A stretch of 64,000 bases of DNA from Nocardia acididurans (GCF_016741815.1 NZ_JAERRJ010000010.1:345086-409085), one strand, 5' to 3'; positions 7,719 through 16,721 are shown, counted from the stretch's first letter. Translations and numbers: made by a program. Notes: a model not told the origin generated them from the letters alone.

Positions 7719-8926
7719 CAACGAGTAACGACGGCAAGCTGGTCCGGACCCAGGGCGTCACCGCGCCACTGGGTTTCCGCGCCGCCGGTATCGCCGCGGG
7801 CATCAAGAAGAGCGGAAAGCCGGACCTGGCACTGGTTTTCAGCGAGGGCCCGGAGTACGCGGCGGCCGGTGTCTTCACCCGCAACAAGGTGAAGGCCGCG
7901 CCGGTGCTGTGGTCGCAGCAGGTCCTGAAGGACGGGCAGCTGCGCGCCGTCATCCTGAATTCCGGTGGCGCGAACGCCTGTACCGGTCCGGGTGGCTTCC
8001 AGGACACGCACGCCACCGCCGAGGAGCTGGCGAAGGCGTTGAGCAACTGGGGAACCGAGACCGGTGCGGGCGAGATCGCGGTCTGCTCAACGGGTCTCAT
8101 CGGTGACCGGCTACCCATGGACAAGCTGATCCCGGGCGTCACCGAGATCGTGCACGAGATGGGCGGCGGCCTGTCCGGCGGCGCGGAGGCCGCGCGCGCC
8201 ATCATGACCACCGACACCGTGCCGAAAGAGGCGGCGTTCCACCACCGGGACAAGTGGAATGTCGGCGGTATGGCCAAGGGCGCGGGCATGCTCGCCCCGT
8301 CGCTGGCCACCATGCTCGTCGTGCTCACCACCGATGTGGTCGCCACGCCGGAACAGCTGGACACCGCGCTGCGCAATGCCACCCGCATGACCTTCGACCG
8401 CCTCGACGTGGACGGCTCCTGCTCCACCAACGACACCGTGCTGCTGCTCGCCAACGGCGCGAGCGGGGTGGCCCCCAGCCAGGCCGAACTCGACGCCGCC
8501 GTGCTCGCGGTCTGCGACGATCTGGCCGAGCAGCTCATGGCCGACGCCGAGGGCGTCACCAAGCGCGTGCACATCACCGTCACCGGCGCGGTCAGCGAGG
8601 ACGAGGCGCTCATCGGCGCCCGCGCCCTGGCCCGCGACAGCCTGGTCAAGACGGCGTTCTTCGGCTCCGACCCGAACTGGGGCCGCGTGCTGGCCTCCAT
8701 CGGCATCGCGCCCATCGAACTGGATCCCAACCGGATCACGGTGTCGTTCAACGGTTTCCCGGTGTGCGTCGACGGCGCGGGCGCGCCCGGCGCGCGCGAG
8801 GTGGACCTGTCCGGCCCCGATATCCAGGTGCGCGTGGAACTGAATCTCGGCGACGGCGAGGCCACCGTCCGCACCACCGACCTCTCGCACGGCTACGTCG
8901 AAGAGAATTCGGCCTACAGCTCATGA
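7715..8926 (+). CDS. argJ: Bifunctional ornithine acetyltransferase/N-acetylglutamate synthase
   Basis: Moves the acetyl group from N-acetylornithine to glutamate, recycling it. The bifunctional form can also acetylate glutamate from acetyl-CoA. It has 403 residues. The autocleavage region AKGAGMLAPSLATML contains the Ala-Thr bond at which the precursor splits; the Thr becomes the nucleophile of the beta chain. SDPNWGR near the C-terminus is also typical. The GTG start overlaps the argC stop (GTGA), with GTAGGAG just upstream. Its end overlaps argB by 4 bp. Confidence 0.97.
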   Translation: MTTSNDGKLVRTQGVTAPLGFRAAGIAAGIKKSGKPDLALVFSEGPEYAAAGVFTRNKVKAAPVLWSQQVLKDGQLRAVILNSGGANACTGPGGFQDTHATAEELAKALSNWGTETGAGEIAVCSTGLIGDRLPMDKLIPGVTEIVHEMGGGLSGGAEAARAIMTTDTVPKEAAFHHRDKWNVGGMAKGAGMLAPSLATMLVVLTTDVVATPEQLDTALRNATRMTFDRLDVDGSCSTNDTVLLLANGASGVAPSQAELDAAVLAVCDDLAEQLMADAEGVTKRVHITVTGAVSEDEALIGARALARDSLVKTAFFGSDPNWGRVLASIGIAPIELDPNRITVSFNGFPVCVDGAGAPGAREVDLSGPDIQVRVELNLGDGEATVRTTDLSHGYVEENSAYSS

Positions 8927-9822
8927 GCGCCGACATCTCCGGTCTGACCGCCCTGGACAAGGCGCACGTCCTCGCCGACGCGCTGCCCTGGCTGCAGAAG
9001 TTCCGCGACAAGATCGTGGTCGTGAAGTACGGCGGCAATGCCATGATCGACGACGAGCTCAAGCGCGCCTTCGCCGCCGATATGGCCTTCCTGCGCACGG
9101 TCGGCGTGCACCCGGTGGTGGTGCACGGCGGCGGCCCGCAGATCAGCGCCATGCTGAAGAAGCTGGGCCTGCAGGGCGAATTCCGCGGCGGTTTCCGCGT
9201 GACCACGCCCGAGGTCATGGATGTGGTGCGCATGGTGCTCTTCGGTCAGGTCGGCCGGGAACTGGTAGGGCTCATCAACGCCCACGGCCCGTACGCGGTC
9301 GGCATCTCCGGCGAGGACGCGGGGCTGTTCACCGCCACCCGCCGCACCGTGACCGTGGACGGCCTGGCCACCGATATCGGCCTGGTCGGCGACGTCACCG
9401 AGGTCAACCCGGACGCGGTGCTGGATCTCATTGCGGCGGGCCGTATTCCGGTGGTGTCCACCATCGCCCCCGACGCGGACGGCGTGGTGCACAACATCAA
9501 TGCCGATACCGCCGCGGCCGCGCTGGCCCAGGGCATCGGCGCGGAGAAACTCGTCATCCTCACCGATGTCGAGGGCCTGTACACGAATTGGCCGGACCGG
9601 TCCTCGCTGACCACCCGCATCGACACCGATGATCTGGCCAAGTTGCTGCCGAGTCTGGATGCGGGCATGGTGCCCAAGATGGAAGCCTGCCTGCGCGCTG
9701 TGGAGGGCGGCGTGCCCACCGCGCACGTGATCGACGGCCGGGTATCGCATTCGGTGCTGTTGGAACTTTTCACCGGGGAGGGCATCGGCACGATGGTCAC
9801 CCCACCTCAGGAGATCAAATGA
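8923..9822 (+). CDS. argB: Acetylglutamate kinase
   Basis: Phosphorylates N-acetylglutamate, the second step and usual feedback point of the pathway. It has 299 residues. The amino-acid kinase fold shows VVKYGGNAM at the N-terminus, VVVHGGGPQI for substrate binding and NINADTAAAALA in the ATP part. The N-terminal helix before KYGGNAM (about residues 1-30) is of the kind found in arginine-inhibited hexameric enzymes, so feedback by arginine is likely. The start sits in ATGA overlapping argJ. Confidence 0.97.
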   Translation: MSADISGLTALDKAHVLADALPWLQKFRDKIVVVKYGGNAMIDDELKRAFAADMAFLRTVGVHPVVVHGGGPQISAMLKKLGLQGEFRGGFRVTTPEVMDVVRMVLFGQVGRELVGLINAHGPYAVGISGEDAGLFTATRRTVTVDGLATDIGLVGDVTEVNPDAVLDLIAAGRIPVVSTIAPDADGVVHNINADTAAAALAQGIGAEKLVILTDVEGLYTNWPDRSSLTTRIDTDDLAKLLPSLDAGMVPKMEACLRAVEGGVPTAHVIDGRVSHSVLLELFTGEGIGTMVTPPQEIK

Positions 9823-11039
9823 GCACAGCCGACATTCAGCAGCGGTGGTCCACCGCCCTGATGAACAACTACGGCACCCCGAAGGTGGCGCTGGTGCGCG
9901 GCGCGGGCGCGGTGCTCTACGACGCCGACGGCAAGCGCTACATCGATTTCCTCGGCGGCATCGCGGTCAACAGCCTGGGCCACGCGCATCCGGCGATCCT
10001 CGAGGCCGTCACGCAGCAGCTGGGCACGCTCGGCCATGTGTCGAATCTGTATGCGAGCGAACCGGTTGTCGAGCTGGCGGAGCGGCTGCTCGCGCATTTC
10101 GGTGACGGTCACGGCAAGGCGTTCTTCTGCAACTCGGGCACCGAGGCCAACGAGGCGGCGTTCAAGATGGCGCGCCTCACCGGCAAGACCAAGATCGTCG
10201 CCTGTGAGGAGGCGTTCCACGGACGCACCATGGGCGCACTGGCGCTCACCGGCCAGCCGTCCAAGCGCACGCCGTTCGAGCCGATGCCCGCCGGTGTCGT
10301 GCACGTGCCCTACGGCGATGCCATGGCCCTGGAAGCCGCCGTCGACGACGACACCGCCGCCGTCTTCCTCGAACCCATGATGGGGGAGAGCGGCGTGGTG
10401 GTGCCCCCGGCCGACTATCTGGCCAAGGCGCGGGCGATCACCAAAGCCCATGGCGCACTGCTGATCCTGGACGAGGTGCAGACCGGTATCGGCCGCACCG
10501 GTGCGTTCTACGCGCATCAGGCTGCGGGCATCGTGCCCGATGTGATCACCCTGGCCAAGGGGCTGGGCGGCGGTATGCCGATCGGCGCGGTGCTCGCCCA
10601 GGGTCCGGCGGCTGATCTGCTGCAGCCGGGGATGCACGGCACCACCTTCGGCGGCAATCCCGTCTGTGCCGCAGCGGCTTTGGCCGTGCTGCGCACCATC
10701 GACGAGGAAGGTCTGCTCGCGCATGTCGAATCCGTCGGCAAGATCATTACCGGTGGTATCGAGGAGCTCGGGCATCCGCTGGTCGATCATGTGCGCGGTG
10801 CGGGCCTGCTGATCGGCATCCAGCTGACCGCCGACGTCTCCGCCCAGGTGGAGCAGGCGGCCCGGGAAGCCGGGTATTTCGTGAATCCCGCCAAGCCCAA
10901 CGTCATTCGACTAGCGCCCCCGCTGGTGCTGACCGAGACCCAGGCCGAGAATTTCGTGTCCGACCTGCCCGGCATCCTCGATGCCGCGCAGGCCGCCGCG
11001 TCGCACGCGAATTCGAACACCGCGGAGGAGAGCAAGTGA
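9819..11039 (+). CDS. argD: Acetylornithine aminotransferase
   Basis: PLP enzyme that converts N-acetylglutamate semialdehyde to N-acetylornithine with glutamate as donor. It has 406 residues. Class III aminotransferase features are FCNSGTEANEAAFK, LILDEVQTGIGRTG and VITLAKGLGGGMPIGA; the Lys of the last motif binds PLP. The start overlaps the argB stop (ATGA). The end overlaps the argF GTG. The C-terminal 20 residues are variable and end with NTAEESK. Confidence 0.97.
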   Translation: MSTADIQQRWSTALMNNYGTPKVALVRGAGAVLYDADGKRYIDFLGGIAVNSLGHAHPAILEAVTQQLGTLGHVSNLYASEPVVELAERLLAHFGDGHGKAFFCNSGTEANEAAFKMARLTGKTKIVACEEAFHGRTMGALALTGQPSKRTPFEPMPAGVVHVPYGDAMALEAAVDDDTAAVFLEPMMGESGVVVPPADYLAKARAITKAHGALLILDEVQTGIGRTGAFYAHQAAGIVPDVITLAKGLGGGMPIGAVLAQGPAADLLQPGMHGTTFGGNPVCAAAALAVLRTIDEEGLLAHVESVGKIITGGIEELGHPLVDHVRGAGLLIGIQLTADVSAQVEQAAREAGYFVNPAKPNVIRLAPPLVLTETQAENFVSDLPGILDAAQAAASHANSNTAEESK

Positions 11040-11977
11040 CCATCCGGCATTTCCTGCGTGACGACGACGTCACCCAGGCCGAGCAGAACGAAATTCTCGC
11101 TCTCGCAGCGGAACTGAAGCAGGCCCCGCTCTCGCGCCGCCCGCTGGAGGGTCCGCGCGGTATCGCGGTCATGTTCGAGAAGAACTCCACGCGTACGCGT
11201 TTCTCCTTCGAGATGGGCATCGCCCAGCTCGGCGGCCACGCCGTCGTGGTGGACGGCCGGGACACCCAGCTGGGCCGCGAGGAAACCCTCGCCGACACCG
11301 GCCGGGTGCTCTCCCGCTACGTGGACGCCATCGTCTGGCGCACCTTCGAACAGGTGCGCCTGGACGAGATGTCAGCCGCCGCAACGGTTCCCGTGGTGAA
11401 CGCGCTCTCCAACGAGTTCCACCCCTGCCAGGTCCTGGCCGACCTGCAGACCCTGAAGGAACGCAAGGGCGATCTCGTCGGCCGCAACCTGACCTATCTG
11501 GGCGACGGCGCGAACAATATGTCGCACTCGCTCATGCTGGGCGGCGTCACCGCGGGTCTGAATGTCACCATCGCGGCCCCAGCGGGTTTCGAGCCGCTGC
11601 CGTGGATCGTGGAGGCCGCCCAGAAGCGCGCCGCCGAGACCGGTGCGAAGATCACCATCACCAATGACCCGCTGGCGGCGGCCGACGGCGCGGACGCCCT
11701 GGTGACCGACACCTGGATGTCCATGGGCCAGGAGAACGACGGCCGCGACCGCGTCGCCCCCTTCCGCCCCTTCCAGGTGAACGCGGCCCTGCTGGCCCGC
11801 GCCGCCGCGGATGTGACCGTCCTGCACTGCCTTCCGGCGCACCGCAACGAGGAGATCACCGACGAGGTCATCGACGGCCCGCACAGCGCGGTCTGGGACG
11901 AGGCGGAGAACCGCCTGCACGCCCAGAAGGCGCTGCTCGTGTGGCTGCTCGAGAAACACCTCGGCGGCCGCGCATGA
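11036..11977 (+). CDS. argF: Ornithine carbamoyltransferase
   Basis: Joins carbamoyl phosphate and ornithine to give citrulline. It has 313 residues. The carbamoyl-phosphate site is KNSTRTRFSFE, the ornithine-binding loop is DTWMSMGQE, and the catalytic Cys lies in HCLPAHRNEEI. The SMG-type loop and the product of the next genes (argininosuccinate synthase and lyase) support ornithine, not putrescine, as substrate. The start is GTG overlapping argD, and argR begins inside its last codons. Confidence 0.97.
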   Translation: MTIRHFLRDDDVTQAEQNEILALAAELKQAPLSRRPLEGPRGIAVMFEKNSTRTRFSFEMGIAQLGGHAVVVDGRDTQLGREETLADTGRVLSRYVDAIVWRTFEQVRLDEMSAAATVPVVNALSNEFHPCQVLADLQTLKERKGDLVGRNLTYLGDGANNMSHSLMLGGVTAGLNVTIAAPAGFEPLPWIVEAAQKRAAETGAKITITNDPLAAADGADALVTDTWMSMGQENDGRDRVAPFRPFQVNAALLARAAADVTVLHCLPAHRNEEITDEVIDGPHSAVWDEAENRLHAQKALLVWLLEKHLGGRA

Positions 11978-12498
11978 GCAGCGGCGAGCGACGCGAGCGA
12001 TCGTCGGCCAAATCCGGTCCGGCGATCGCGCGCACCCGCGCGGGCCGCCAGGCCCGCATCATCGCCATCCTGTCCCAGCACGAGGTCCGCAGCCAGACCG
12101 AACTGGCTGCCCTGCTGTCCGCCGAGGGCATCGAGACCACCCAGGCCACCCTTTCCCGTGACCTGGACGAACTCGGCGCGGTCAAACTCCGCGCCGCCGA
12201 CGGCGGCGCCGGCGTCTACGTGGTCCCCGAGGACGGCAGCCCCGTCCGCGGCGTCACCGGCGGCACCGAACGCCTCTCCAAACTCCTCGGCGACCTGCTC
12301 GTCTCCACCGATGCCAGCGGCAATATCGCCGTCCTGCGCACACCCCCGGGCGCGGCCCACTTCCTGGCCAGCGCCCTGGACCGCGCCGCCCTCCCGGAAA
12401 TCGTCGGCACTATCGCCGGTGACGACACCATCGCCGTCATCGCCCGCGAGCCCATGACGGGTGCCGAACTCGCTGCCAAGATCGAACAGTTAGCCTGA
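11974..12498 (+). CDS. argR: Arginine repressor
   Basis: Arginine-sensing repressor that binds operators as a hexamer. It has 174 residues. An N-terminal winged helix (IARTRAGRQARIIAILSQ, then TELAALLSAEGIETTQATLSRDL) is followed by a C-terminal core that binds arginine and forms trimers (GDDTIAVIAREP). The ATG at 11974 overlaps the argF stop; an in-frame ATG at 11941 lies inside argF and is less likely. It is expected to act on the TGCAT repeats before argC and argG, closing an autoregulatory loop. Confidence 0.96.
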   Translation: MSSGERRERSSAKSGPAIARTRAGRQARIIAILSQHEVRSQTELAALLSAEGIETTQATLSRDLDELGAVKLRAADGGAGVYVVPEDGSPVRGVTGGTERLSKLLGDLLVSTDASGNIAVLRTPPGAAHFLASALDRAALPEIVGTIAGDDTIAVIAREPMTGAELAAKIEQLA

Positions 12499-12541
12499 GC
12501 AAGCAAACCGGTTCGGTTGCCCAGGTAGCGAGGAGTGTCCA

Positions 12542-13360
12542 ATGACGTCGATCAGCACCCATCCGTTCGACAGTGCGACCGGACTGACCGCGCTGGGGGA
12601 TGGCCGGTACGCCGGGCACACCGAGGCCGGGTACGCGAATATGGTGGGGCCGTTCGGCGGGATCACGGCGGCGACGCTGCTGAGTGCGGCGCTGCATGAT
12701 CCACGGCGGCTGGCTGATCCGGTGGCGCTGACCGTGAATTTCGCGGGGCCGGTGGCGGATGGGGCGTTCGAGATCGACGCGCAGCCGGTGCGCACCAACA
12801 ACGCCACCCAGCACTGGATCATCACCATGACCCAGAACGGCGAGGTGACCACCACGGCCACAGCGGTTTTCGGGCGACGCCGGGACGCGTGGGGCAGCAC
12901 CGAGGTGACGCCGCCCGCGGTGCCGTCCGCCGCGGACGTGCCGGTCACGCGGGCCCCCGGATTCCCGGCCTGGCTGAACAACTACGAGATGCGGTTCGTC
13001 GAGGGCGGCGGTGACTTCCTCGACCCGGACGCCGGGGAACGCCCGGACTCCACCACCACGCTGTGGGTGCGCGACAATCCCGTTCGCCCCCTGGACTATT
13101 CGGCGCTCGCCGCACTGTCCGACGTGTTCTTCCCGCGGGTCATGCTGCGTCTGGGCCGGATGGTGCCCGCCGGAACCGTCTCGCTCACCACGTATTTCCA
13201 CGCCGACGCCGAACTGCTGGCCGAGACCACCGAATCGATCCTGGGCACGGCCCGGGCCCAGCACTTCGGCAACGGATTCTTCGACCAGACCGCGTCCCTG
13301 TGGACGGCGGCCGGTGACCTGCTCGCCACCAGCCACCAGGTCGTCTACTACAAGGCCTGA
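12542..13360 (+). CDS. Acyl-CoA thioesterase (double hotdog fold)
   Basis: A cytoplasmic hydrolase of fatty acyl-CoA thioesters, 272 residues. Two hotdog halves are seen: the first has FGGITAATLLSAAL (about 38-51) and VNFAGPV, the second ends with QTASLWTAAGDLLATSHQVVYY. This matches the TesB-like thioesterase families common in mycolic-acid bacteria. GCGAGGAG upstream serves the ATG. It follows argR after 43 bp but is not related to arginine; it may be co-transcribed by read-through. Substrate chain length is not readable. Confidence 0.85.
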   Translation: MTSISTHPFDSATGLTALGDGRYAGHTEAGYANMVGPFGGITAATLLSAALHDPRRLADPVALTVNFAGPVADGAFEIDAQPVRTNNATQHWIITMTQNGEVTTTATAVFGRRRDAWGSTEVTPPAVPSAADVPVTRAPGFPAWLNNYEMRFVEGGGDFLDPDAGERPDSTTTLWVRDNPVRPLDYSALAALSDVFFPRVMLRLGRMVPAGTVSLTTYFHADAELLAETTESILGTARAQHFGNGFFDQTASLWTAAGDLLATSHQVVYYKA

Positions 13361-13363
13361 GCG

Positions 13364-13391
13364 CCACCGGGTTTCATACCACCGGGTTTCA
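13364..13391. repeat. 15-bp tandem duplication
   Basis: CCACCGGGTTTCA is present at 13364-13376 and again at 13379-13391, a direct repeat with a 15-bp period. It lies between the thioesterase stop and the stop of the decayed HD-domain gene, and the second copy contains the stop codon of the latter. It looks like replication slippage. Confidence 0.6.
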
Positions 13392-13985
13392 CTCGGCGAA
13401 CGGGGCCATCCGGATCAGCTGCCGGAAGCCCGCGGTCGTGTTCATCCACTTGACCCGGCCCCCAGGAATATTCGTCGCCTCCTCGGTCAACGCCGCGATC
13501 ATGTGGCGTTTGAACTCGAGTCGCGGGTGCCGGGCCAGCAGTTCGTCGACCCAGCTCCGATCCAGATCCCACAGGCGATCCCCGATCACATCCACCGCCG
13601 CGCCTGCGGAGACGAACCCGAGATCGCCCAGGTCGTCGGCCACGCCGACGGTGAGGTGCGCGGCGATGCCCGCGCCGATGACGCGCACGCCTGCTCCGGC
13701 GTCGCGCCCGAGGCCGGAGCGAAATCCATCGCCCGCTCCGGTCACCGCGAATCACCGTCCCGGAGTGGGGTGTCCGAGGTGCAGGTCGTGCAGCAGACAG
13801 GAGACGTAGGCGAGTTCGTCGTCGTAGGGCACGCCGTCGAGTTCAGCGAGCGCGCAGCCGAAAAAGCAACTGTGACAGGAATGTTCAAGCAGATGCGGGC
13901 GAGGTATTCGTGGGCTTCGGTTCCGCGGCCTGGCCAGTCCGAAATCCCGCAGGCGCAGTGTGTTGGACCACGCTCGTTCCCATCC
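13389..13985 (-). pseudogene. Broken HD-domain protein gene (cyanamide hydratase-like)
   Basis: The minus strand reads as an HD-domain metal hydrolase: an N-terminal stretch ERAWSNTLRLRDFGLA, then LLEHSCHSCFFGCALAELDG and YVSCLLHDLHLGH with the HD pair, then a long C-terminal part. A TGA at 13752-13754 interrupts the frame between PTPGR and FAVTGAGD without any shift. A single base change (TGC to TGA) would explain it. Between 13895 and 13935 a neighbouring frame reads TEAHEYLARIC, suggesting two compensating frameshifts as well. The 5' end runs into the toxin stop codon. No start fits, so the gene is probably dead. Confidence 0.7.
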
Positions 13986-13987
13986 GA

Positions 13988-14254
13988 CTACAGGTCGCGG
14001 TAGATGTCCCGCCGCCACCCGACTTTCACGACCAGGATCACCAACTCGCCGTTGTCGACCCGATAGACCACCCGGAAGCGGCCGACGCGCAGGCGGTAGC
14101 CGTCGTATCCGGTGAGTTTCCGCACGTCCAGCCCTTCGGCGTAGGGGTCGTCGCCGAGGGCGGTGAGTGCGGTGAGGATGCGCATGGCATCTCGCTGGTC
14201 CAGACCGCGCAGTTCTCGCCGGGCCGATTCGAGAAATCGGAACTTGTACTTCAT
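13988..14254 (-). CDS. RelE/ParE-family toxin
   Basis: An 88-residue toxin of a type II toxin-antitoxin pair, in this fold usually a ribosome-dependent mRNA nuclease. Recognisable stretches are KFRFLESARRELRGLD, VRKLTGYDGYRLRVGRFRVVYRVD and VVKVGWRRDIYRDL, matching RelE: the basic residues and the final Tyr are kept. The ATG overlaps the antitoxin stop by 4 bp, the usual arrangement. It appears intact although the genes on both sides are broken. Confidence 0.9.
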   Translation of the reverse strand: MKYKFRFLESARRELRGLDQRDAMRILTALTALGDDPYAEGLDVRKLTGYDGYRLRVGRFRVVYRVDNGELVILVVKVGWRRDIYRDL

Positions 14255-14508
14255 TCACGGCCCTCGGCGAAGATGTCGGCCAGCACTTCGGCCATGGTGT
14301 AGACCTTTTCGCCGCTGTTTTCGCGGGCAGCGGCCTCGCGGGCCAGTAGTTCGTCCTCGGCATGGTCTACGGCTTCCACCACGGACAGGGGGACGAGCGC
14401 GGCGGCGGGGGTGCCGTCGCGGAGGATGATCACTTGTTCACCGGCCTCGGCGGCATCGAGGTATTTCGCCAGGTTGGTGCGTAGTTCGCGGGTGCTGATC
14501 TCGGACAT
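14251..14508 (-). CDS. Phd/YefM-family antitoxin
   Basis: An 85-residue antitoxin that binds the toxin and its own promoter. The N-terminal DNA-binding part is ISTRELRTNLAKYLDAAEAGE followed by VIILRDGTPAAALVPL, typical of Phd/YefM. The C-terminal acidic tail (about 55-85) would wrap the toxin. ATG codons at 14508 and 14514 are both possible starts; a longer open frame to 14625 has no support. The inverted repeat just upstream is a likely self-operator. Confidence 0.88.
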   Translation of the reverse strand: MSEISTRELRTNLAKYLDAAEAGEQVIILRDGTPAAALVPLSVVEAVDHAEDELLAREAAARENSGEKVYTMAEVLADIFAEGRE

Positions 14509-14515
14509 GACCATA

Positions 14516-14540
14516 GTGTACGCGTAAGTGTGTACACGCG
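14516..14540 (-). promoter_or_regulatory. Likely operator of the toxin-antitoxin operon
   Basis: GTGTAC at 14516-14521 recurs at 14530-14535, and GTACAC at 14532-14537 is its inverse. CGCG lies next to both arms. The block begins two bases upstream of the ATG at 14514, where a Phd-type antitoxin would repress its own promoter. Position and symmetry only. Confidence 0.45.
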
Positions 14541-14644
14541 TGGTGATTGGGCGCCCGGTCCAGTCGGTCCGGAGGACGAATCGTATGCGTGCCACGTCTG
14601 CCCCGCTGTGCCCGGTCCTCGCCACTACACACCAGGCGTTCTGC

Positions 14645-15208
14645 GGGAAGTTCGCCTGCGCGCCTATCCTGTGATCCGGGGTGGGTCACCGGACCGCCGT
14701 GCGTCGACGAAGGGGAACATCCTCACTTCGGCAGGACTGTCCGCTGGGGATCTGTGCCTGCACATCGTGCGCCGCGAACTGGGCGCGGCCGTGGCCCCCG
14801 ATCTGGCCCGCTGGAATGTCCGCCCGCCGCACCGCTCCGGCGGGCAGGCCCAATACATTCCGAACTCGGTGCACGCCAAGGATATTCGAGGCCGTCTCGC
14901 CGCGACCCTGGAGTGGGCCGCCGCCGATCCGGCCCCAGAACTGGCCGTGCCCGCGCTGGCCGAGCACGCCCTCATGAGCGAGCGCACCTTACATCCGCGC
15001 TTTCAAGGCCGAGGTCGGCACCACCCCGCGCCGCTGGCTCGACGCACAGCGCACCGCACGCGCCCGCGAACTCCTGGAAACCACCGACCTTCCGGTGGAG
15101 ACCGTCGCGAGCCGCTCCGGCTTCGGTAGCGTGACCGCGCTGCGCGTACATCTGCGCGCCGCCACCGGCACCACGCCCGCCGACTATCGCCGCACGTTGC
15201 GGCGTTGA
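14645..15208 (+). pseudogene. Broken AraC-family (GlxA/FtrA-type) regulator gene
   Basis: Pieces of one protein are spread over several frames: LRAYPVIR, then VDEG in a second frame, GNILTSAG and DLCLHIVRRELGAAVA with LARWNVRPPHRSGGQAQYIP in the first frame, then after about 14990 a third frame reading RAFKAEVGTTPRRWLDAQR and VETVASRSGFGSVTALR up to TGA at 15206. This order matches DJ-1/PfpI-AraC regulators. At least two frameshifts are needed, one in a run of G near 14715 and one near 14990. The first half of the DJ-1 domain is missing at the antitoxin promoter. Confidence 0.75.
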
Positions 15209-15297
15209 GCCCCCTTTCCCGAATCGTCTCGGGGTCTTCCGGTCCCGGCACGCGGGCGTACCCTCGAACACAGTCGACCCGTAGCGAGGTACACGCC

Positions 15298-15996
15298 ATG
15301 TGTGAAGGCGGAAGACATATCGCATCCTTCGACGCCGGAACCCTCGAGCGCCCGGCGGTGCCCGAGCTCATCGCGCCGAGTCTGCGGCAAACCGATGACG
15401 GCCGGTGGGTGGTGTGGGCGCACAAGGTCGCGCGCGCCACGCCGGACGGCAATTTCGTGCCACTGCGCGGCTATCCGCCCTATCCCGCCGACGCCGTGGC
15501 CGTCTGCGGGCGGGGCAAATCCCACCCGGCCCCGGATCTTTTCTGCACCTGTGGATTTCACGCGGTCACCGAACCACTGACGCATCTGTACGGTGGCGCC
15601 TTCCAGCATTTGGAGGTCGCGCTGTCGGGACGGGTGCTGGCCTTCGACTGGCTCGGCACCGGCACCCTGTTCCGGGCCGAACGTCAGACCGTCATGTTGC
15701 GCCGGGAAGCGCCCGTCCCGGTGCCGATGCCGTTCTTCGCACCGGACGAGACACCGCCGCCGCCACCGGATCCCAGTGGCCGCACCGCCCGCCTGCGCCC
15801 GCCGCGTCCCCGCGACCTCGATCAGGCGGGGCTGCGGCTACCGGTCGCACCGCCCCCGCATATCCGTCTGGTCGACGACGCGGGCTACTGCGGGGTGGCC
15901 GCGCCGGGCCGCCGCGGGAACATGGCGGGTGCGTTCACCGCGGACCATGCCGCGAAAGTGGTTGCGGGACGGCCGGTCACCGCCTCGAAGGTCTGA
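15298..15996 (+). CDS. Hypothetical protein with a CTCGFHA motif
   Basis: A 232-residue protein I cannot assign. The N-terminal 130 residues look folded, with VVWAHKVARATPDGNF, then CTCGFHAVTEPLTHLYGG (about 82-99) and VLAFDWLGTGTLFRAERQ. The two closely spaced Cys and the His could bind a metal or form a disulfide. The rest is Pro/Arg-rich and probably disordered. No signal peptide is evident. The start MCEGG follows a GAGG. Its last 112 bases overlap the convergent NmrA-like gene, so the true end may be variable. Confidence 0.6.
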   Translation: MCEGGRHIASFDAGTLERPAVPELIAPSLRQTDDGRWVVWAHKVARATPDGNFVPLRGYPPYPADAVAVCGRGKSHPAPDLFCTCGFHAVTEPLTHLYGGAFQHLEVALSGRVLAFDWLGTGTLFRAERQTVMLRREAPVPVPMPFFAPDETPPPPPDPSGRTARLRPPRPRDLDQAGLRLPVAPPPHIRLVDDAGYCGVAAPGRRGNMAGAFTADHAAKVVAGRPVTASKV

Positions 15997-16721
15997 TTGG
16001 GCACCGGCGGGTGCGCGGCGAACGCGCCGAGCACCTCGTCGACGTACCACTCGGCGGTATCGCCCATCAGGGGCGTGAAAACGGCGATGGCCTCCTCGCG
16101 CGACACCTGGCGGAACGGGATCTCGTAGCCGAGGGACGCACCGAGCTGCCGCACCAATTCCGTGCGCGTCAGGGCCTCGGGGCCGGTGAGCGAGTAGGTC
16201 TTACCGGCATGCCCGTCCTCGACCAGCGCGGTCGCGGCGATGGCGGCGATATCGTCCATGGCGATGGGCGTGCTCGCGGAGTCGGGATGCGGTTCGCGCA
16301 CCACGCCGGTCGCCTCGATCTGCGGCGCCCACATGCCGGTGTTCTCCATGAAGTCGCCCGGCCACAGGTGCGTCCACTCCAGCCCGCTGGCCTCTACTGC
16401 CGAAGTGACCGTGCCCCACCAGCTTTCGGGTTCGCCGTCGAGTGCCACCACCTGCCGGACACCGGCTTCGCGGGCGAGTGCCAGCACCTCGGCGGTGGTA
16501 TCCGGGCTGGGCGCGAGGTACATGCGCTGCACGCCCTCGAAGGCGTCACCCAGCGTCTCCGGCCGGCCGATGTACCCCCGGCGGACCTCGACCTCGGCGG
16601 GCAGCGCCGCCGCGGCCGGTTTGGCGGTGAGGGCGCGAATATCCTTCGCGCCCTGGGCGAGTAGATGATCGACGACCTTGCGGCCGATATTGGCTGTTGC
16701 TCCGGTGACGAGGATCTTCAT
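15885..16721 (-). CDS. NmrA/atypical SDR-family NAD(P)-binding protein
   Basis: A 278-residue extended-type Rossmann protein, beginning MKILVTGATANIGRKVV with the GxxxxIG nucleotide motif. EVEVRRGYIG and THLWPGDFMENT follow the NmrA/NAD(P)H:quinone reductase-like pattern, in which the usual YxxxK catalytic pair is absent. The role could be an oxidoreductase or a redox sensor. I took the ATG at 16721, since residues upstream of it (to 16757) do not belong to the fold. It overlaps the convergent hypothetical gene by 112 bp. Confidence 0.82.
   Translation of the reverse strand: MKILVTGATANIGRKVVDHLLAQGAKDIRALTAKPAAAALPAEVEVRRGYIGRPETLGDAFEGVQRMYLAPSPDTTAEVLALAREAGVRQVVALDGEPESWWGTVTSAVEASGLEWTHLWPGDFMENTGMWAPQIEATGVVREPHPDSASTPIAMDDIAAIAATALVEDGHAGKTYSLTGPEALTRTELVRQLGASLGYEIPFRQVSREEAIAVFTPLMGDTAEWYVDEVLGAFAAHPPVPNQTFEAVTGRPATTFAAWSAVNAPAMFPRRPGAATPQ

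Noticed and set aside
15205..15297. Upstream start for the CTCGFHA protein
   Set aside because: The extra 31 residues overlap the end of the AraC-type pseudogene and have no ribosome site; ATG at 15298 does.
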